A DNA stretch of 64,000 nucleotides from Pedobacter suwonensis (GCF_900111825.1 NZ_FOJM01000007.1:1-64000), one strand, 5' to 3'. Shown: positions 45,471-53,972, counted from the first letter of the stretch. The notes: generated by a model not told the origin, from the letters alone. A program made the numbers and translations.

Positions 45471-47579
45471 TTGGATATTAAAGTTGCATTAGTTGGTAAT
45501 CCCAATACAGGTAAATCTACTTTATTTAATCGTTTAACAGGGTTAAATCAAAAAATTGGAAACTTTCCGGGTATCACTGTTGATAAGAAAACGGGTTTTA
45601 CAAAACTCGAAAACGGCAAAGAAGCTGAGGTTATTGATTTACCGGGAACATATAGCTTATATCCGAAGAGTACTGATGAAAGTATCGTTTTTCAGGTACT
45701 TGCCGATAAAAAAAACAATAGTCATCCTGATGTGATTGTACTTATTGCCGATGCCTCGAATTTAAAGCGCAACATGCTTTTATATTCCCAAGTGGCAGAT
45801 TTGGGTATCCCAATCATTTTGGCGCTTAACATGATCGATCTTTCCGCCAGGCAGGGGATTGAAATCAATCTGGATAAACTATCCGAAAAATTGGGTATCC
45901 AGGTAGTTTCCATTTCGGCAAGAAACAATATCGGGATTGACAGGCTAAAACAGGCTATTGCCAATACCAATAAAATTGCCACGCAGTATCAGGATATCGA
46001 TGTGAACTTCCTTGCTCCGGAGGCAATTAATGCCATAAAGACGAAGCTGAATTCAGACAATGATTATTATGCACTGCAGGTGTTACATCAGCATGAACAT
46101 TTAACCTTCTTCACCGAAAAAGAACAGGAAGAAATTGAACATATTGAACAGTCTCACCATTTCGAATCTTCTAAAATTCAGGCTGCAGAAACCATTGCCA
46201 GATATAAATATCTCGGCACTATTTTATCTGATGTGGTTATTGATAAAGGCACCGAAAAGAAATTTTCTTTTAGTGATAAGCTAGACGCTGTTTTAACCCA
46301 TAAAGTCTGGGGATTTGCCATTTTTATGCTCATCCTTTTTGTAATTTTCAATGCAATTTTTGCCTGGTCATCCTATCCGATGGAGTGGATCGAAACTGGT
46401 TTTGGTTTTATAACCAGCATAGGGCATGAATACTTGCCGGCAGGCATGCTTACCGATTTGTTGCTGGATGGTGTAATTGCTGGTTTGGGTGGTATTTTTG
46501 TTTTCATTCCACAAATTGCTATTCTTTTCGCATTCATATCTGTTTTGGAAGATACGGGTTATATGGCTCGCGTTACGTTTATGATGGATAAAGTTATGAG
46601 CAAGGTCGGACTCAACGGTAAATCGGTTGTACCGATGATTGGCGGTTTAGCCTGTGCTGTACCCTCTATTATGGCTGCCCGAAATATTGAAAATTGGAAA
46701 GATAGAATGATTACCATCATGGTTACGCCCCTGGTAAGTTGTTCGGCAAGACTCCCGGTATATATTTTAATCATTTCATTAATTATACCATCTCAAACGG
46801 TTCTTGGCATTTTTAACCTGCAAGGTTTGGCGCTGATGGTTATGTATCTGGTAGGGATTATTGCTGCGGTATTGGTAGCATGGGTAATGAAATTTATCAT
46901 TAAAACGAAAGAAAGGTCTTATTTTATCATGGAGCTGCCGGTTTACCGTATGCCAAGATGGAAAAACGTGTTTTACACCATGTATGAAAAATCAAAAACC
47001 TTTGTGTTCGAGGCCGGTAAGGTAATCATCGCCATTTCCATCATCCTTTGGGTAATGGCTTCTTTCGGACCGGGCAACCGCTTTGAAAACATTGATAAAA
47101 AATACGAATCGGCCCTGGCTGATACGACAAAAAATACCGATCACATTAAAACCCTGGTGGCAACCGAAAAATTGGAAAACTCCTATGTAGGTATTCTTGG
47201 ACATTGGATAGAGCCTGTTATCCGTCCGTTAGGTTATGACTGGAAAATTGGCATAGGTTTAATTACTTCATTTGCCGCCCGTGAAGCGTTTGTTGGTACA
47301 ATGGCTACCATTTATAGCGTTGATGGTGGTGATGAAGATACCTCAACGATAAGGGAGCGTATGTCTGCTTCGGTTAATAACCGTACGGGCTTGCCAATTT
47401 ATACTTTTGCTACTGGTATTTCGCTGATGCTTTTTTATGCTTTTGCCATGCAGTGCATGAGCACAGTTGCTATTGTTTACCGCGAAACCAAGGGTTGGAA
47501 GTGGCCGGTAATCCAGCTGGCCTATATGACGGCGATGGCATATATTGCTGCCCTGGTTGCTTACCAGTTGCTGAAATAA
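45471..47579 (+). CDS. feoB: Ferrous iron transporter FeoB
   Basis: 702 residues. N-terminal G-protein domain (G1 GNPNTGKST at about 9-17, G3 DLPGTYSLYP, G4 NMID), a helical guanine-dissociation-inhibitor-like region, then two Gate domains (around AFISVLEDTGYMARVTFMMD and SFAAREAFVGTM) with about eight to ten membrane helices. It imports Fe(II) across the inner membrane. The start is TTG at 45471, opening MDIKVALVGNPN; any later ATG would cut the P-loop. A FeoC gene is absent. Confidence 0.96.
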   Translation: MDIKVALVGNPNTGKSTLFNRLTGLNQKIGNFPGITVDKKTGFTKLENGKEAEVIDLPGTYSLYPKSTDESIVFQVLADKKNNSHPDVIVLIADASNLKRNMLLYSQVADLGIPIILALNMIDLSARQGIEINLDKLSEKLGIQVVSISARNNIGIDRLKQAIANTNKIATQYQDIDVNFLAPEAINAIKTKLNSDNDYYALQVLHQHEHLTFFTEKEQEEIEHIEQSHHFESSKIQAAETIARYKYLGTILSDVVIDKGTEKKFSFSDKLDAVLTHKVWGFAIFMLILFVIFNAIFAWSSYPMEWIETGFGFITSIGHEYLPAGMLTDLLLDGVIAGLGGIFVFIPQIAILFAFISVLEDTGYMARVTFMMDKVMSKVGLNGKSVVPMIGGLACAVPSIMAARNIENWKDRMITIMVTPLVSCSARLPVYILIISLIIPSQTVLGIFNLQGLALMVMYLVGIIAAVLVAWVMKFIIKTKERSYFIMELPVYRMPRWKNVFYTMYEKSKTFVFEAGKVIIAISIILWVMASFGPGNRFENIDKKYESALADTTKNTDHIKTLVATEKLENSYVGILGHWIEPVIRPLGYDWKIGIGLITSFAAREAFVGTMATIYSVDGGDEDTSTIRERMSASVNNRTGLPIYTFATGISLMLFYAFAMQCMSTVAIVYRETKGWKWPVIQLAYMTAMAYIAALVAYQLLK

Positions 47580-48190
47580 ATAAGTCCGTCCCTTCTAGCG
47601 ATGATTTGTTGTGTATCAAAATTAATGTAGATAATAGGAGAATTTATCGTTACAGATCTCCTGAATAAATTGTCAATATAAGAAAGCTTTTCAGTCGACG
47701 TAGCAAGCTTTATAGTAAGGTTCGTTTGCCGGAAAGATTGCTTCGTCGTTCCTTCTCACAGTGAAGATATTTTTTAGTGATCTGTTTTTGATAGAGCGCA
47801 GTCAAAGGGCATTATCAAAAAATATGATCATTATTCGGATTTGGAGAGCAGGCGCTGTGCAATTATTAAATTTTTTCCCCGCTTTTCGTTTTTTTCCGAT
47901 GAAAAAATCGGGCTATTCACTCCAATCGGGTCAAGCCGGTCCGTTAAGTATTGCTATTTTGGGTTGGGAGCCTATCTGCACTAATCTTTGTTCCTAAACC
48001 CGGTAGTAGCGGCAGCTCCCGATTTTTTCATCGGGACTATAGCGGATAACGGGACTGCCGTTTCCGAAGCGATACTGAGCGTTAATTTCCAATAAGCATC
48101 AGTAAACCCCAAAACATTACTACCATTTAAGATAGATAAGGTCTAAAGTATGTTGTTCTTAATGAAACCTTTTTACTTTAGTCTATCCGC
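47580..48190. other. Intergenic region after feoB with REP-like elements
   Basis: About 610 bp without a convincing gene. A frame at 47761-47997 runs through repeat sequence and is not supported. The second half holds hairpin elements at 47896-47911 and 48010-48060. The first part holds nothing I recognise. Confidence 0.6.
47896..48060. repeat. REP-like hairpin pair
   Basis: Hairpin one: CCGAT-gaaaaa-ATCGG (47896-47911). Hairpin two is nested: CGGCAG (48010-48015) with CTGCCG (48055-48060), enclosing CCCGAT (48018-48023) with ATCGGG (48030-48035). The skeleton AGCGGCA-stem-stem-ATAG-GGATA-GGGA is shared with the repeats at 184-300 and 556-670, so they belong to one dispersed family. Confidence 0.7.
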
Positions 48191-48667
48191 TTACCCCAAT
48201 TCGATCTGCCGCTTAATACTTTCTTCCAATGATATTAAAGTTTCTGTACGTTGTATACCGTTTACTGCCTGTATTTCTTCATTTAAAACGTGGCGTAAGT
48301 GATTGGTGTCTCTGCAGATAATTTTGGCGAACATACTGTATGCCCCGGTAGTGTAATGTAATTCTACCACCTCCTTAATTTTGCTCAGCTGTGCAACTGC
48401 ATCTTTATACTGGATTCCTTTTTCGAGATAAATACCCAGAAATGCACAAATATCATATCCTGCCTTTTGCGGATCAATAATGAGATGGGAACCTTTTATA
48501 ATGCCCATTTCTTGCAGTTTCTTCATCCTAACATGGATTGTTCCGCCGGAAACAATAAGATCTTTAGCAATTTCTGTATACGGTTTAGTGGCATCCTGCA
48601 TCAATTGCTTCAATATATCGATATCGAGGTTGTCAATTTCTAAATTGGAATTGTCTTTTTTAAGCAT
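48191..48667 (-). CDS. Lrp/AsnC-family transcriptional regulator
   Basis: 158 residues. N-terminal HTH (about 14-62, LDIDILKQLMQDATKPYTEIAKDLIVSGGTIHVRMKKL) and a C-terminal RAM/ligand-binding domain (about 75-150, GYDICAFLGIYLEKG, VVELHYTTGAYSMFAKI). Members form octamers and respond to amino acids. Target unknown; no amino-acid gene is adjacent. It is divergent from the tRNA-like transcription unit, with the promoters sharing 48668-48823. Confidence 0.93.
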   Translation of the reverse strand: MLKKDNSNLEIDNLDIDILKQLMQDATKPYTEIAKDLIVSGGTIHVRMKKLQEMGIIKGSHLIIDPQKAGYDICAFLGIYLEKGIQYKDAVAQLSKIKEVVELHYTTGAYSMFAKIICRDTNHLRHVLNEEIQAVNGIQRTETLISLEESIKRQIELG

Positions 48668-48740
48668 ATTTTTGAATTATGACAAGCGAAATTACAAATA
48701 TTTATTAATATTATAAAAATAAAATTAAATGTTTAAAATA

Positions 48741-48772
48741 TTTGCAAGGTATTGGTTGTTCCTTTACATTTG
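48741..48772 (+). promoter_or_regulatory. Strong Bacteroidota promoter for the tRNA-like unit
   Basis: TTTG (48741-48744), exactly 20 nt, TACATTTG (48765-48772). Both elements match consensus. The first tRNA-like RNA begins about 50 bp downstream, and no protein gene intervenes before 49301. Confidence 0.8.
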
Positions 48773-48823
48773 TATCAAGCAATTAACAAAAAGAAAACGT
48801 TCTTTCAAAATTGTTAAACATAA

Positions 48824-48937
48824 TGTAGGGTGGTGAAACAGGCAGACACACCTCCTTGTCTCGGTGGCGGAGAATAATGGGAATATACCAATTTTGGTAC
48901 TAACCACTCCTTGAAGGTTCGATTCCTTCCCCTACAG
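48824..48937 (+). ncRNA. tRNA-Leu-like RNA 1
   Basis: Folds as a class II tRNA. Acceptor TGTAGGG (48824-48830) with CCCTACA (48930-48936); TG at positions 8-9; D-arm GTG-AAACAGGCAGA-CAC, typical of tRNA-Leu; T-arm GAAGG-TTCGATT-CCTTC (48913-48929). The anticodon-arm region (CCTCC-TTGTCTC-GGTGG, 48851-48867) has a central T-T mismatch, pyrimidine at position 37 and no leucine anticodon (nominal GTC). The variable region is 45 nt, far over the usual 12-20, with stem GGAG (48869-48872) and CTCC (48907-48910) and an inner hairpin TACCA/TGGTA. Position 73 is G and CCA is not encoded. Function unknown: possibly an unusual tRNA, a regulatory tRNA mimic or a decaying tRNA. Confidence 0.65.
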
Positions 48938-48940
48938 CTG

Positions 48941-49005
48941 CTGTAGTCCTAAGTCAAGAGTCTATAGTCTTTAGTAGACTTACGACTGCAGGCTTTGGAC
49001 TACAG
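48941..49005 (+). repeat. Inverted repeat in the spacer between the two tRNA-like RNAs
   Basis: CTGTAGTCC (48941-48949) pairs with GGACTACAG (48997-49005), with inner AAGTC/GACTT. It could form a hairpin used in processing of a joint transcript, or be a simple AGTCT-type intergenic repeat. Confidence 0.55.
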
Positions 49006-49012
49006 ACTAAAA

Positions 49013-49157
49013 TGTTGGGTGGTGAAATTGGCAGACACGCCTCCTTGTCTCGGTGGTGGGGAATAATGGGACAAACGCAGTTTATTGGGTTGACCACAAA
49101 TTAATTTTTTGAACTGTAGCTAACTACCCCTTGAAGGTTCGACTCCTTCCCCAACAG
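49013..49157 (+). ncRNA. tRNA-Leu-like RNA 2
   Basis: Second copy with the same plan. Acceptor TGTTGGG (49013-49019) with CCCAACA (49150-49156); D-arm GTG-AAATTGGCAGA-CAC; identical CCTCC-TTGTCTC-GGTGG block (49040-49056); T-arm GAAGG-TTCGACT-CCTTC (49133-49149). The variable region is 76 nt, with GGGG (49058-49061) pairing CCCC (49127-49130) and an inner CAGTTTA/TGAACTG stem. Over the first 59 nt, 53 match copy 1. Relative to copy 1, the acceptor changes A-T to T-A and the variable stem A-T to G-C, both preserving pairing, which argues for selection on structure. Followed by a terminator. Confidence 0.65.
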
Positions 49158-49187
49158 CATTTTTTATGAATAATAAGTTAGTTAATC

Positions 49188-49222
49188 GAGCAATCCTGGA
49201 TAGGTTGCTCTTTTTTATTTTT
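49188..49222 (+). terminator. Rho-independent terminator of the tRNA-like unit
   Basis: GAGCAATCC (49188-49196) pairs with GGTTGCTC (49203-49210) with one bulge, followed by TTTTTTATTTTT. It closes the unit begun at the 48741-48772 promoter and lies in front of the LacI gene, so a LacI start upstream of it is unlikely. Confidence 0.85.
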
Positions 49223-49300
49223 AGGCGATTTCATCATATCATTCTATATTTATATGATATATTGTTATATTACCCATCAAATTTTATTCGTTTTAGGCCT

Positions 49301-50323
49301 GTGATAAAGAAACGCATTTCAATTAAAGACATTGCTAAACAGTTAAATATCTCCATCACCACTGTTTCTTTTGTGATTAATGGGAAAGCAAGGGAAAAAA
49401 ACATCAGTGAATCACTTACTAAAAAGGTTTTAGACCTAGTGGCCGAACTAAATTATCATCCCAATGCCCTCGCAACAAGTTTAAGAACAGGCAAAACGAA
49501 AATTATAGGTTTCCTGGTTGATGATATTTCTGAGCCTTTTTTTGCCGGGATAGCACGCAGGATTGATGAAATTGCTTCGAGCCTGGGATATAAAATTTTA
49601 TTTAGCAGTACCAGAAACGATACTGAAAAAGCAATTGAACTGCTCCATATTTTTAAAGACAGACATGTTGACGGCTACATTATGGCTTTACCTGAAGGGT
49701 TGGAAGAAGAAGTGAAAAAACTGATCCAGACAGATGCTCCGGTAGTTTTGTTTGATCGGTATGTACAGGATGTTAAAACCGATTATGTCATTATTGATAA
49801 CCAGAACAGCACCTACAATGCCATTGAACACCTTATTAAAAACGACTATAAAAATATCGGTTTTGTAACCATTGATACCGTTCAGCAACAGATGGTTGAT
49901 CGTTTGGCTGGTTACGAAAAGGCTGTCGAGAAATACAACCTGCCTGCAATTGTTAAGAAGATCAATTATGTAAACTCTGCCGAATCGATTAAGGAAATGA
50001 TCGATTTTTTTAAGGCCGAGAAGCAACTTGACGCCGTGTTATTTGCCGCTAACTATATTTGCCTGGATGGTTTGAGAACGTTTAGGAAACTAGGTATTCA
50101 GATTCATCAGGACATTGCTGTTGTTTCCTTTGATGATTTTGAAATTTTGGAATTTTGTGAACCCCCGGTTACAGCGATCGCCCAACCTCTTGAAGCCATT
50201 GCAGAAAATATAATGAAGATTCTATTGAAAAAACTTAAAAAGGGCAGTAAGTCTGCCGAAAAGATAACGCAGGTTTCATTGCCCACCATATTAAATGTTA
50301 GGGGTTCCAGCGCTAAAAAATAG
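49301..50323 (+). CDS. LacI-family transcriptional regulator
   Basis: 340 residues from the GTG at 49301 (MIKKRISIKDIAKQLN). HTH at about 6-28 (IKDIAKQLNISITTVSFVINGK), hinge helix, then a periplasmic-binding-protein-like effector domain (KIIGFLVDDISEPFFAGIARRI, VVSFDDFEILEFCEPPVTAI). It probably controls a sugar-use locus, but no such genes are adjacent. A longer frame opens at 49166, but its extra N-terminus is encoded by the terminator and AT-rich leader. An inverted repeat ATATCAT (49236-49242) / ATGATAT (49254-49260) before the start could be an autoregulatory operator. Confidence 0.9.
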   Translation: MIKKRISIKDIAKQLNISITTVSFVINGKAREKNISESLTKKVLDLVAELNYHPNALATSLRTGKTKIIGFLVDDISEPFFAGIARRIDEIASSLGYKILFSSTRNDTEKAIELLHIFKDRHVDGYIMALPEGLEEEVKKLIQTDAPVVLFDRYVQDVKTDYVIIDNQNSTYNAIEHLIKNDYKNIGFVTIDTVQQQMVDRLAGYEKAVEKYNLPAIVKKINYVNSAESIKEMIDFFKAEKQLDAVLFAANYICLDGLRTFRKLGIQIHQDIAVVSFDDFEILEFCEPPVTAIAQPLEAIAENIMKILLKKLKKGSKSAEKITQVSLPTILNVRGSSAKK

Positions 50324-50336
50324 GGGCATAAAAAAA

Positions 50337-50359
50337 GGGAATAGTTTAAGCCTATTCCC
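50337..50359. terminator. Bidirectional terminator between lacI-type gene and frr
   Basis: GGGAATAG (50337-50344) pairs with CTATTCCC (50352-50359), with A6 on the left and a T-rich tail on the right, so it can serve both converging genes. Confidence 0.85.
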
Positions 50360-50380
50360 AATTCTTTATTTTTGTAAAGA

Positions 50381-50944
50381 TTAAACGGTCATTACATCTT
50401 TTTCTTTAGCTTCGGCATGTTTATCAACTTTGATGATGTAGGCATCGGTTAATTTTTGTACCTCTCCCTCACCTGTTTTAATTTCGTCATCAGATACGCC
50501 TTCACCCTTTAATTTCTGAATTTTGGTATTGGCATCTTTGCGGATATTGCGAACGGTAATACGACCTCTTTCGGCTTCTTCCTTAACCTTTTTTACCAAT
50601 TCTTTTCTGCGCTCTTCAGTTAACGGTGGAACAACTAGGCGGATCACGATACCATCATTTTGCGGGTTGATGCCAATATTGGCTACCTGGATAGCTTTTT
50701 CAATCGCTGTTAAAAGCGATTTTTCCCAGGGTTGGATGACGATGGTCCTGGCATCAGGCGTATTGATACTCGCTACCTGTGACAATGCTGTAGCTGCACC
50801 ATAATAATCTACGAAAATACCGTCCAACATTCCAGCCGATGCTTTACCAGCCCTGATTTTAGTTAATTCAGATTCACAATGATCGATGGCCCTTTCCATT
50901 GCAGATTGAGCATCCATTAATTGTAATTGTATGAGGTCGTTCAT
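50381..50944 (-). CDS. frr: Ribosome recycling factor
   Basis: 187 residues (family about 185). With EF-G it splits the post-termination ribosome. Signatures: KIRAGKASAGMLDGIFVDYYG near residue 29, the domain II motif INTPDARTIVIQPWEK, and PLTEERRKELVKKVKEEAERGRITVRNIRKDA. It lies 39 bp after pyrH in the same direction, the classical pyrH-frr pair. Confidence 0.97.
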   Translation of the reverse strand: MNDLIQLQLMDAQSAMERAIDHCESELTKIRAGKASAGMLDGIFVDYYGAATALSQVASINTPDARTIVIQPWEKSLLTAIEKAIQVANIGINPQNDGIVIRLVVPPLTEERRKELVKKVKEEAERGRITVRNIRKDANTKIQKLKGEGVSDDEIKTGEGEVQKLTDAYIIKVDKHAEAKEKDVMTV

Positions 50945-50983
50945 AATTGTGTCTATTTCTACGAAAATAATAATTTTTATACC

Positions 50984-51688
50984 TTATTTAACCAGTGTTC
51001 CAATCGGTTCGCCACTAGCGATTTTCATAAAATTGCCATGTTTGTTCATATCAAACACAATAATTGGCAATTGGTTTTCTTCGCAAAGGGTGAAAGCTGT
51101 CATATCCATAACATTAAGGCCTTTATTGTAAACTTCTCTAAAAGAAATTTCTTCGTATTTAGTAGCCAATGGATCTTTTTCAGGATCTGCAGTATAAATA
51201 CCGTCTACACGTGTTCCTTTTAGCACAACATCTGCTTTGATTTCTATAGCACGTAAAGCCGCAGCAGAATCTGTTGTAAAGTATGGGTTGCCGGTTCCTG
51301 CACCAAAAATAACCACACGGCCTTTCTCTAAATGCCGAACAGCTCTTCTGCGGATAAATGGTTCGCAAATCTGTTCCATTTTAATGGCAGTAAGTAAACG
51401 TGTCTTGATGCCAACTTTCTCTAATGCATCTTGCAAGGCCATAGAGTTGATTACCGTAGCCAACATGCCCATATAATCTGCCTGTGCCCTGTCCATCCCA
51501 CTTTTTTCGGCGCTTAGGCCTCGAAAAATATTTCCTCCTCCAATAACGATTGCGATTTCTAAGCCTTTATCGTGTACAGCCTTGATATCTTCAGCATATT
51601 GTTTAACGCGTTCATTATCAATTCCATATTGTTTTGTGCCCATTAGTGATTCTCCACTAAGCTTAAGTAGGATGCGTTTATATTTCAT
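50984..51688 (-). CDS. pyrH: Uridylate kinase
   Basis: 234 residues, hexameric UMP kinase of the amino-acid-kinase fold, making UDP from UMP. Motifs: [15 protein letters not shown] at the N-terminus, [42 protein letters not shown], and [16 protein letters not shown]. It leads frr in the same operon. Confidence 0.97.
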   Translation of the reverse strand: MKYKRILLKLSGESLMGTKQYGIDNERVKQYAEDIKAVHDKGLEIAIVIGGGNIFRGLSAEKSGMDRAQADYMGMLATVINSMALQDALEKVGIKTRLLTAIKMEQICEPFIRRRAVRHLEKGRVVIFGAGTGNPYFTTDSAAALRAIEIKADVVLKGTRVDGIYTADPEKDPLATKYEEISFREVYNKGLNVMDMTAFTLCEENQLPIIVFDMNKHGNFMKIASGEPIGTLVK

Positions 51689-51811
51689 GGCCCCAAAAAT
51701 ATTAACATTTTTTTAATACCTGGCTATGGTTTTTAATAATTGATGTAAATATTTAAATAGAAATATTGATTTTAAAAGAAAAGGGCAATACCTTGAAATA
51801 GTGCCCCTGTT

Positions 51812-52774
51812 TTAATTGATTTTTAAACGCCTCCCTTGCTCGGGAAAAATTAATTTTAAGCCTTTTACATTCTCCAAAATCAATTGCTGTTTTACTTTTT
51901 CTGCAGATTGAAGTGGCGGTTTAGTATGCGTTACAATAAACGAAACTTTCTTAAATGCTTTTTCATGGGTTAGGGCTTCCAGTTTAGAAAGTTCACTAAA
52001 GAAAAGTCTCGGTGTAAGGTGCCCGAACAATTGTTTATCCGGTTGTTCATTCGGGAAAGACACCTCCAGAAATATAGCTTTTAACTGTCCGGAGTTGACT
52101 AAGGGTGCTACTGCCTGCCATAATTTAAAGAGTTTATCCGATTGCTCAATTTTGTCGGCACCGGTATCTCCGAGGTAAAGTACATAGCTATTACCATGGC
52201 TAATGAGAAAAGCAGTGCTTTTATAAGGATTACCATGGCTCAGTTCAAAAGCTTTTACTTTCATTTCTGTACTTTCCAGCGGATAGCTATTGCCTTCCAT
52301 CAGGGGGGAATAAGTATACTTTTTTAACTGTGGTTTTTCGCCTTCGTTGGCAAAGTTGGCCCAGGCATCCCATGTAAAATATTTATCACTTAAAATGCCA
52401 AGCACGGAAGGAATTCCATAAATCTTTTTTGCAGTATCAGCAGGTGAGTTGATTATTAAACCTGCCACATGATCTAAATGGGCATGCGAAATCAAATACC
52501 CTTTAATCAGTTTTCGCTGAGTTTCTTCGCTGGTGCCGTTAAGTGACTTACGATTAATTGCCTTTTGAATACCTGCATTGATGGTGCCTGCATCAAGGCA
52601 GACATAGTTATTGCTGCCTTCTGGCGCAATCATATAGCAGGATAAATTGCTCTCATCATCGCCACCCTTTACGCCAAGAGGTATTATGGAAAAAGCGGTA
52701 TTTATTGTTTGCCCCCAGGAATTAACGGCGCAAATTGACAAGAATAATAATGTCGCGGCTATTTTTTTGACCAT
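51812..52774 (-). CDS. Secreted class II cyclic-nucleotide phosphodiesterase (MBL fold)
   Basis: 320 residues with a Sec signal peptide (MVKKIAATLLFLSICAVNSWGQ), so periplasmic or exported. The metallo-beta-lactamase-type metal site HAHLDH (in LISHAHLDHVAGL), further ligands in FELSHGNPYKSTAF and LYLGDTGAD, and a C-terminal IVTHTKP segment fit the class II 3',5'-cyclic-nucleotide phosphodiesterases (yeast PDE1, Vibrio CpdP). It likely hydrolyses cAMP outside the cytoplasm, perhaps for scavenging. It starts 10 bp after nagA, so the two are one unit. Confidence 0.88.
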   Translation of the reverse strand: MVKKIAATLLFLSICAVNSWGQTINTAFSIIPLGVKGGDDESNLSCYMIAPEGSNNYVCLDAGTINAGIQKAINRKSLNGTSEETQRKLIKGYLISHAHLDHVAGLIINSPADTAKKIYGIPSVLGILSDKYFTWDAWANFANEGEKPQLKKYTYSPLMEGNSYPLESTEMKVKAFELSHGNPYKSTAFLISHGNSYVLYLGDTGADKIEQSDKLFKLWQAVAPLVNSGQLKAIFLEVSFPNEQPDKQLFGHLTPRLFFSELSKLEALTHEKAFKKVSFIVTHTKPPLQSAEKVKQQLILENVKGLKLIFPEQGRRLKIN

Positions 52775-52784
52775 ATTGAATACT

Positions 52785-53876
52785 TTATACCGTTTTACCC
52801 TGAAATATGACTTCTTTTAAATTAAAATGATCATCAATGAGTAAAAGGTTTGCCTGTTGCCCAATACTTATACATGAGGTGAGTTTGTCAATGCCAATTA
52901 ATTTCGCAGGATACAGGGATCCCATTTTTATTGCCTCATTTAAACTGATATCGCAATGTGATACACAATTTTTAACGGCTTCTAACATGGTTAGCGATGA
53001 ACCCGATAGTGTGCCATCGGGCATCACAAATTTGTTTCCTTTTTCGATGTGTTGATATGGTCCGGTGGAACAGGCTGTAACGGCATCTGTAATAAGAAAC
53101 AAACGTTCTTTTAATATTTTCTGCGCAAATTTAATCACCTCGAAATCTACATGTTGTCCATCAGCAATAATACTGGCCATAGCCTTATTATGACTGAACA
53201 CTGCTGTTGGTATGCCGGGTTCGCGATGATGGATGGGACTCATGGCGTTAAACAGGTGGGTTGTGGTTTGGATGCCTTTATTATAAGCGGCTGTAGCTTC
53301 TTCAAAAGTCGCATTACTATGGCCAAGCGAAACCACCACTCCATGATCAAGCAGGCATTGAATTACCTCATCATCCTGCAGTTCTGGTGCAATGGTCATC
53401 ATTTTAATTACACCATCTCCAAAATCAATTAATTTTTTTATCTCATCAATCGAGGCCTTCCTGACAAACGCAGGTACATGTGCACCTAAACGTTTTGGAT
53501 TCAAAAATGGTCCTTCCAGATGTAATCCTAAGCAATTTTTTGCTGTTGATCGATGTGCTTTGGCAGCTTTGATGCACTCATTAAAAACTTCCTGAGAATT
53601 TGTTGCCATACAGGCTAAGAAACCGGTTGTACCTTTTTTAAGCAGGTCATCTTCCATTATGGTTAATGATTCGACAGTTGGATCGGCAGAGAATAACCTA
53701 TCTCCTGCACCATAAATCTGTAAGTCAATAAAACCAGGCACAGCCAGCGAAGATCCTTTTTTTTCATTGCTGCTTTTGCTAAGGCCTGAAATGATTGTGC
53801 CATCAATTACGATGTCCTGGTTTTTTATTAAAATGTCGTCCTGAAAATAAGAAGTATTGGATATTACTTTGGGCAT
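52785..53876 (-). CDS. nagA: N-acetylglucosamine-6-phosphate deacetylase
   Basis: 363 residues. Removes acetate from GlcNAc-6-P in amino-sugar recycling and catabolism. Metal and catalytic positions seen: Glu in LGLHLEGPFLNPKRLGAH, His in SLGHSNATFEEA, His in TTHLFNAMSPIHHREPG, and Asp in LITDAVTAC. It has the usual composite N- and C-terminal beta-domain. nagB is not in the window; an alpha-N-acetylglucosaminidase fragment lies at the far end. This gene and the phosphodiesterase gene lie between tsf and pyrH. Confidence 0.94.
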   Translation of the reverse strand: MPKVISNTSYFQDDILIKNQDIVIDGTIISGLSKSSNEKKGSSLAVPGFIDLQIYGAGDRLFSADPTVESLTIMEDDLLKKGTTGFLACMATNSQEVFNECIKAAKAHRSTAKNCLGLHLEGPFLNPKRLGAHVPAFVRKASIDEIKKLIDFGDGVIKMMTIAPELQDDEVIQCLLDHGVVVSLGHSNATFEEATAAYNKGIQTTTHLFNAMSPIHHREPGIPTAVFSHNKAMASIIADGQHVDFEVIKFAQKILKERLFLITDAVTACSTGPYQHIEKGNKFVMPDGTLSGSSLTMLEAVKNCVSHCDISLNEAIKMGSLYPAKLIGIDKLTSCISIGQQANLLLIDDHFNLKEVIFQGKTV

Positions 53877-53972
53877 ATTGAAATGTTTAATTAGGTTCAG
53901 CTTATAGATTCAAAGTTAAATATTGCAGCTATATTGTGGTACTTTAATTCAAGGTTTGGAATTGCAATGCAT

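Noticed and set aside
47761..47997. 78-codon open frame after feoB
   Set aside because: It runs through a REP-like hairpin, has no initiation context and no protein-like conservation visible.
49166..49300. N-terminal extension of the LacI regulator
   Set aside because: The extra codons lie over a rho-independent terminator and an AT-rich leader; the HTH starts right after the GTG at 49301.
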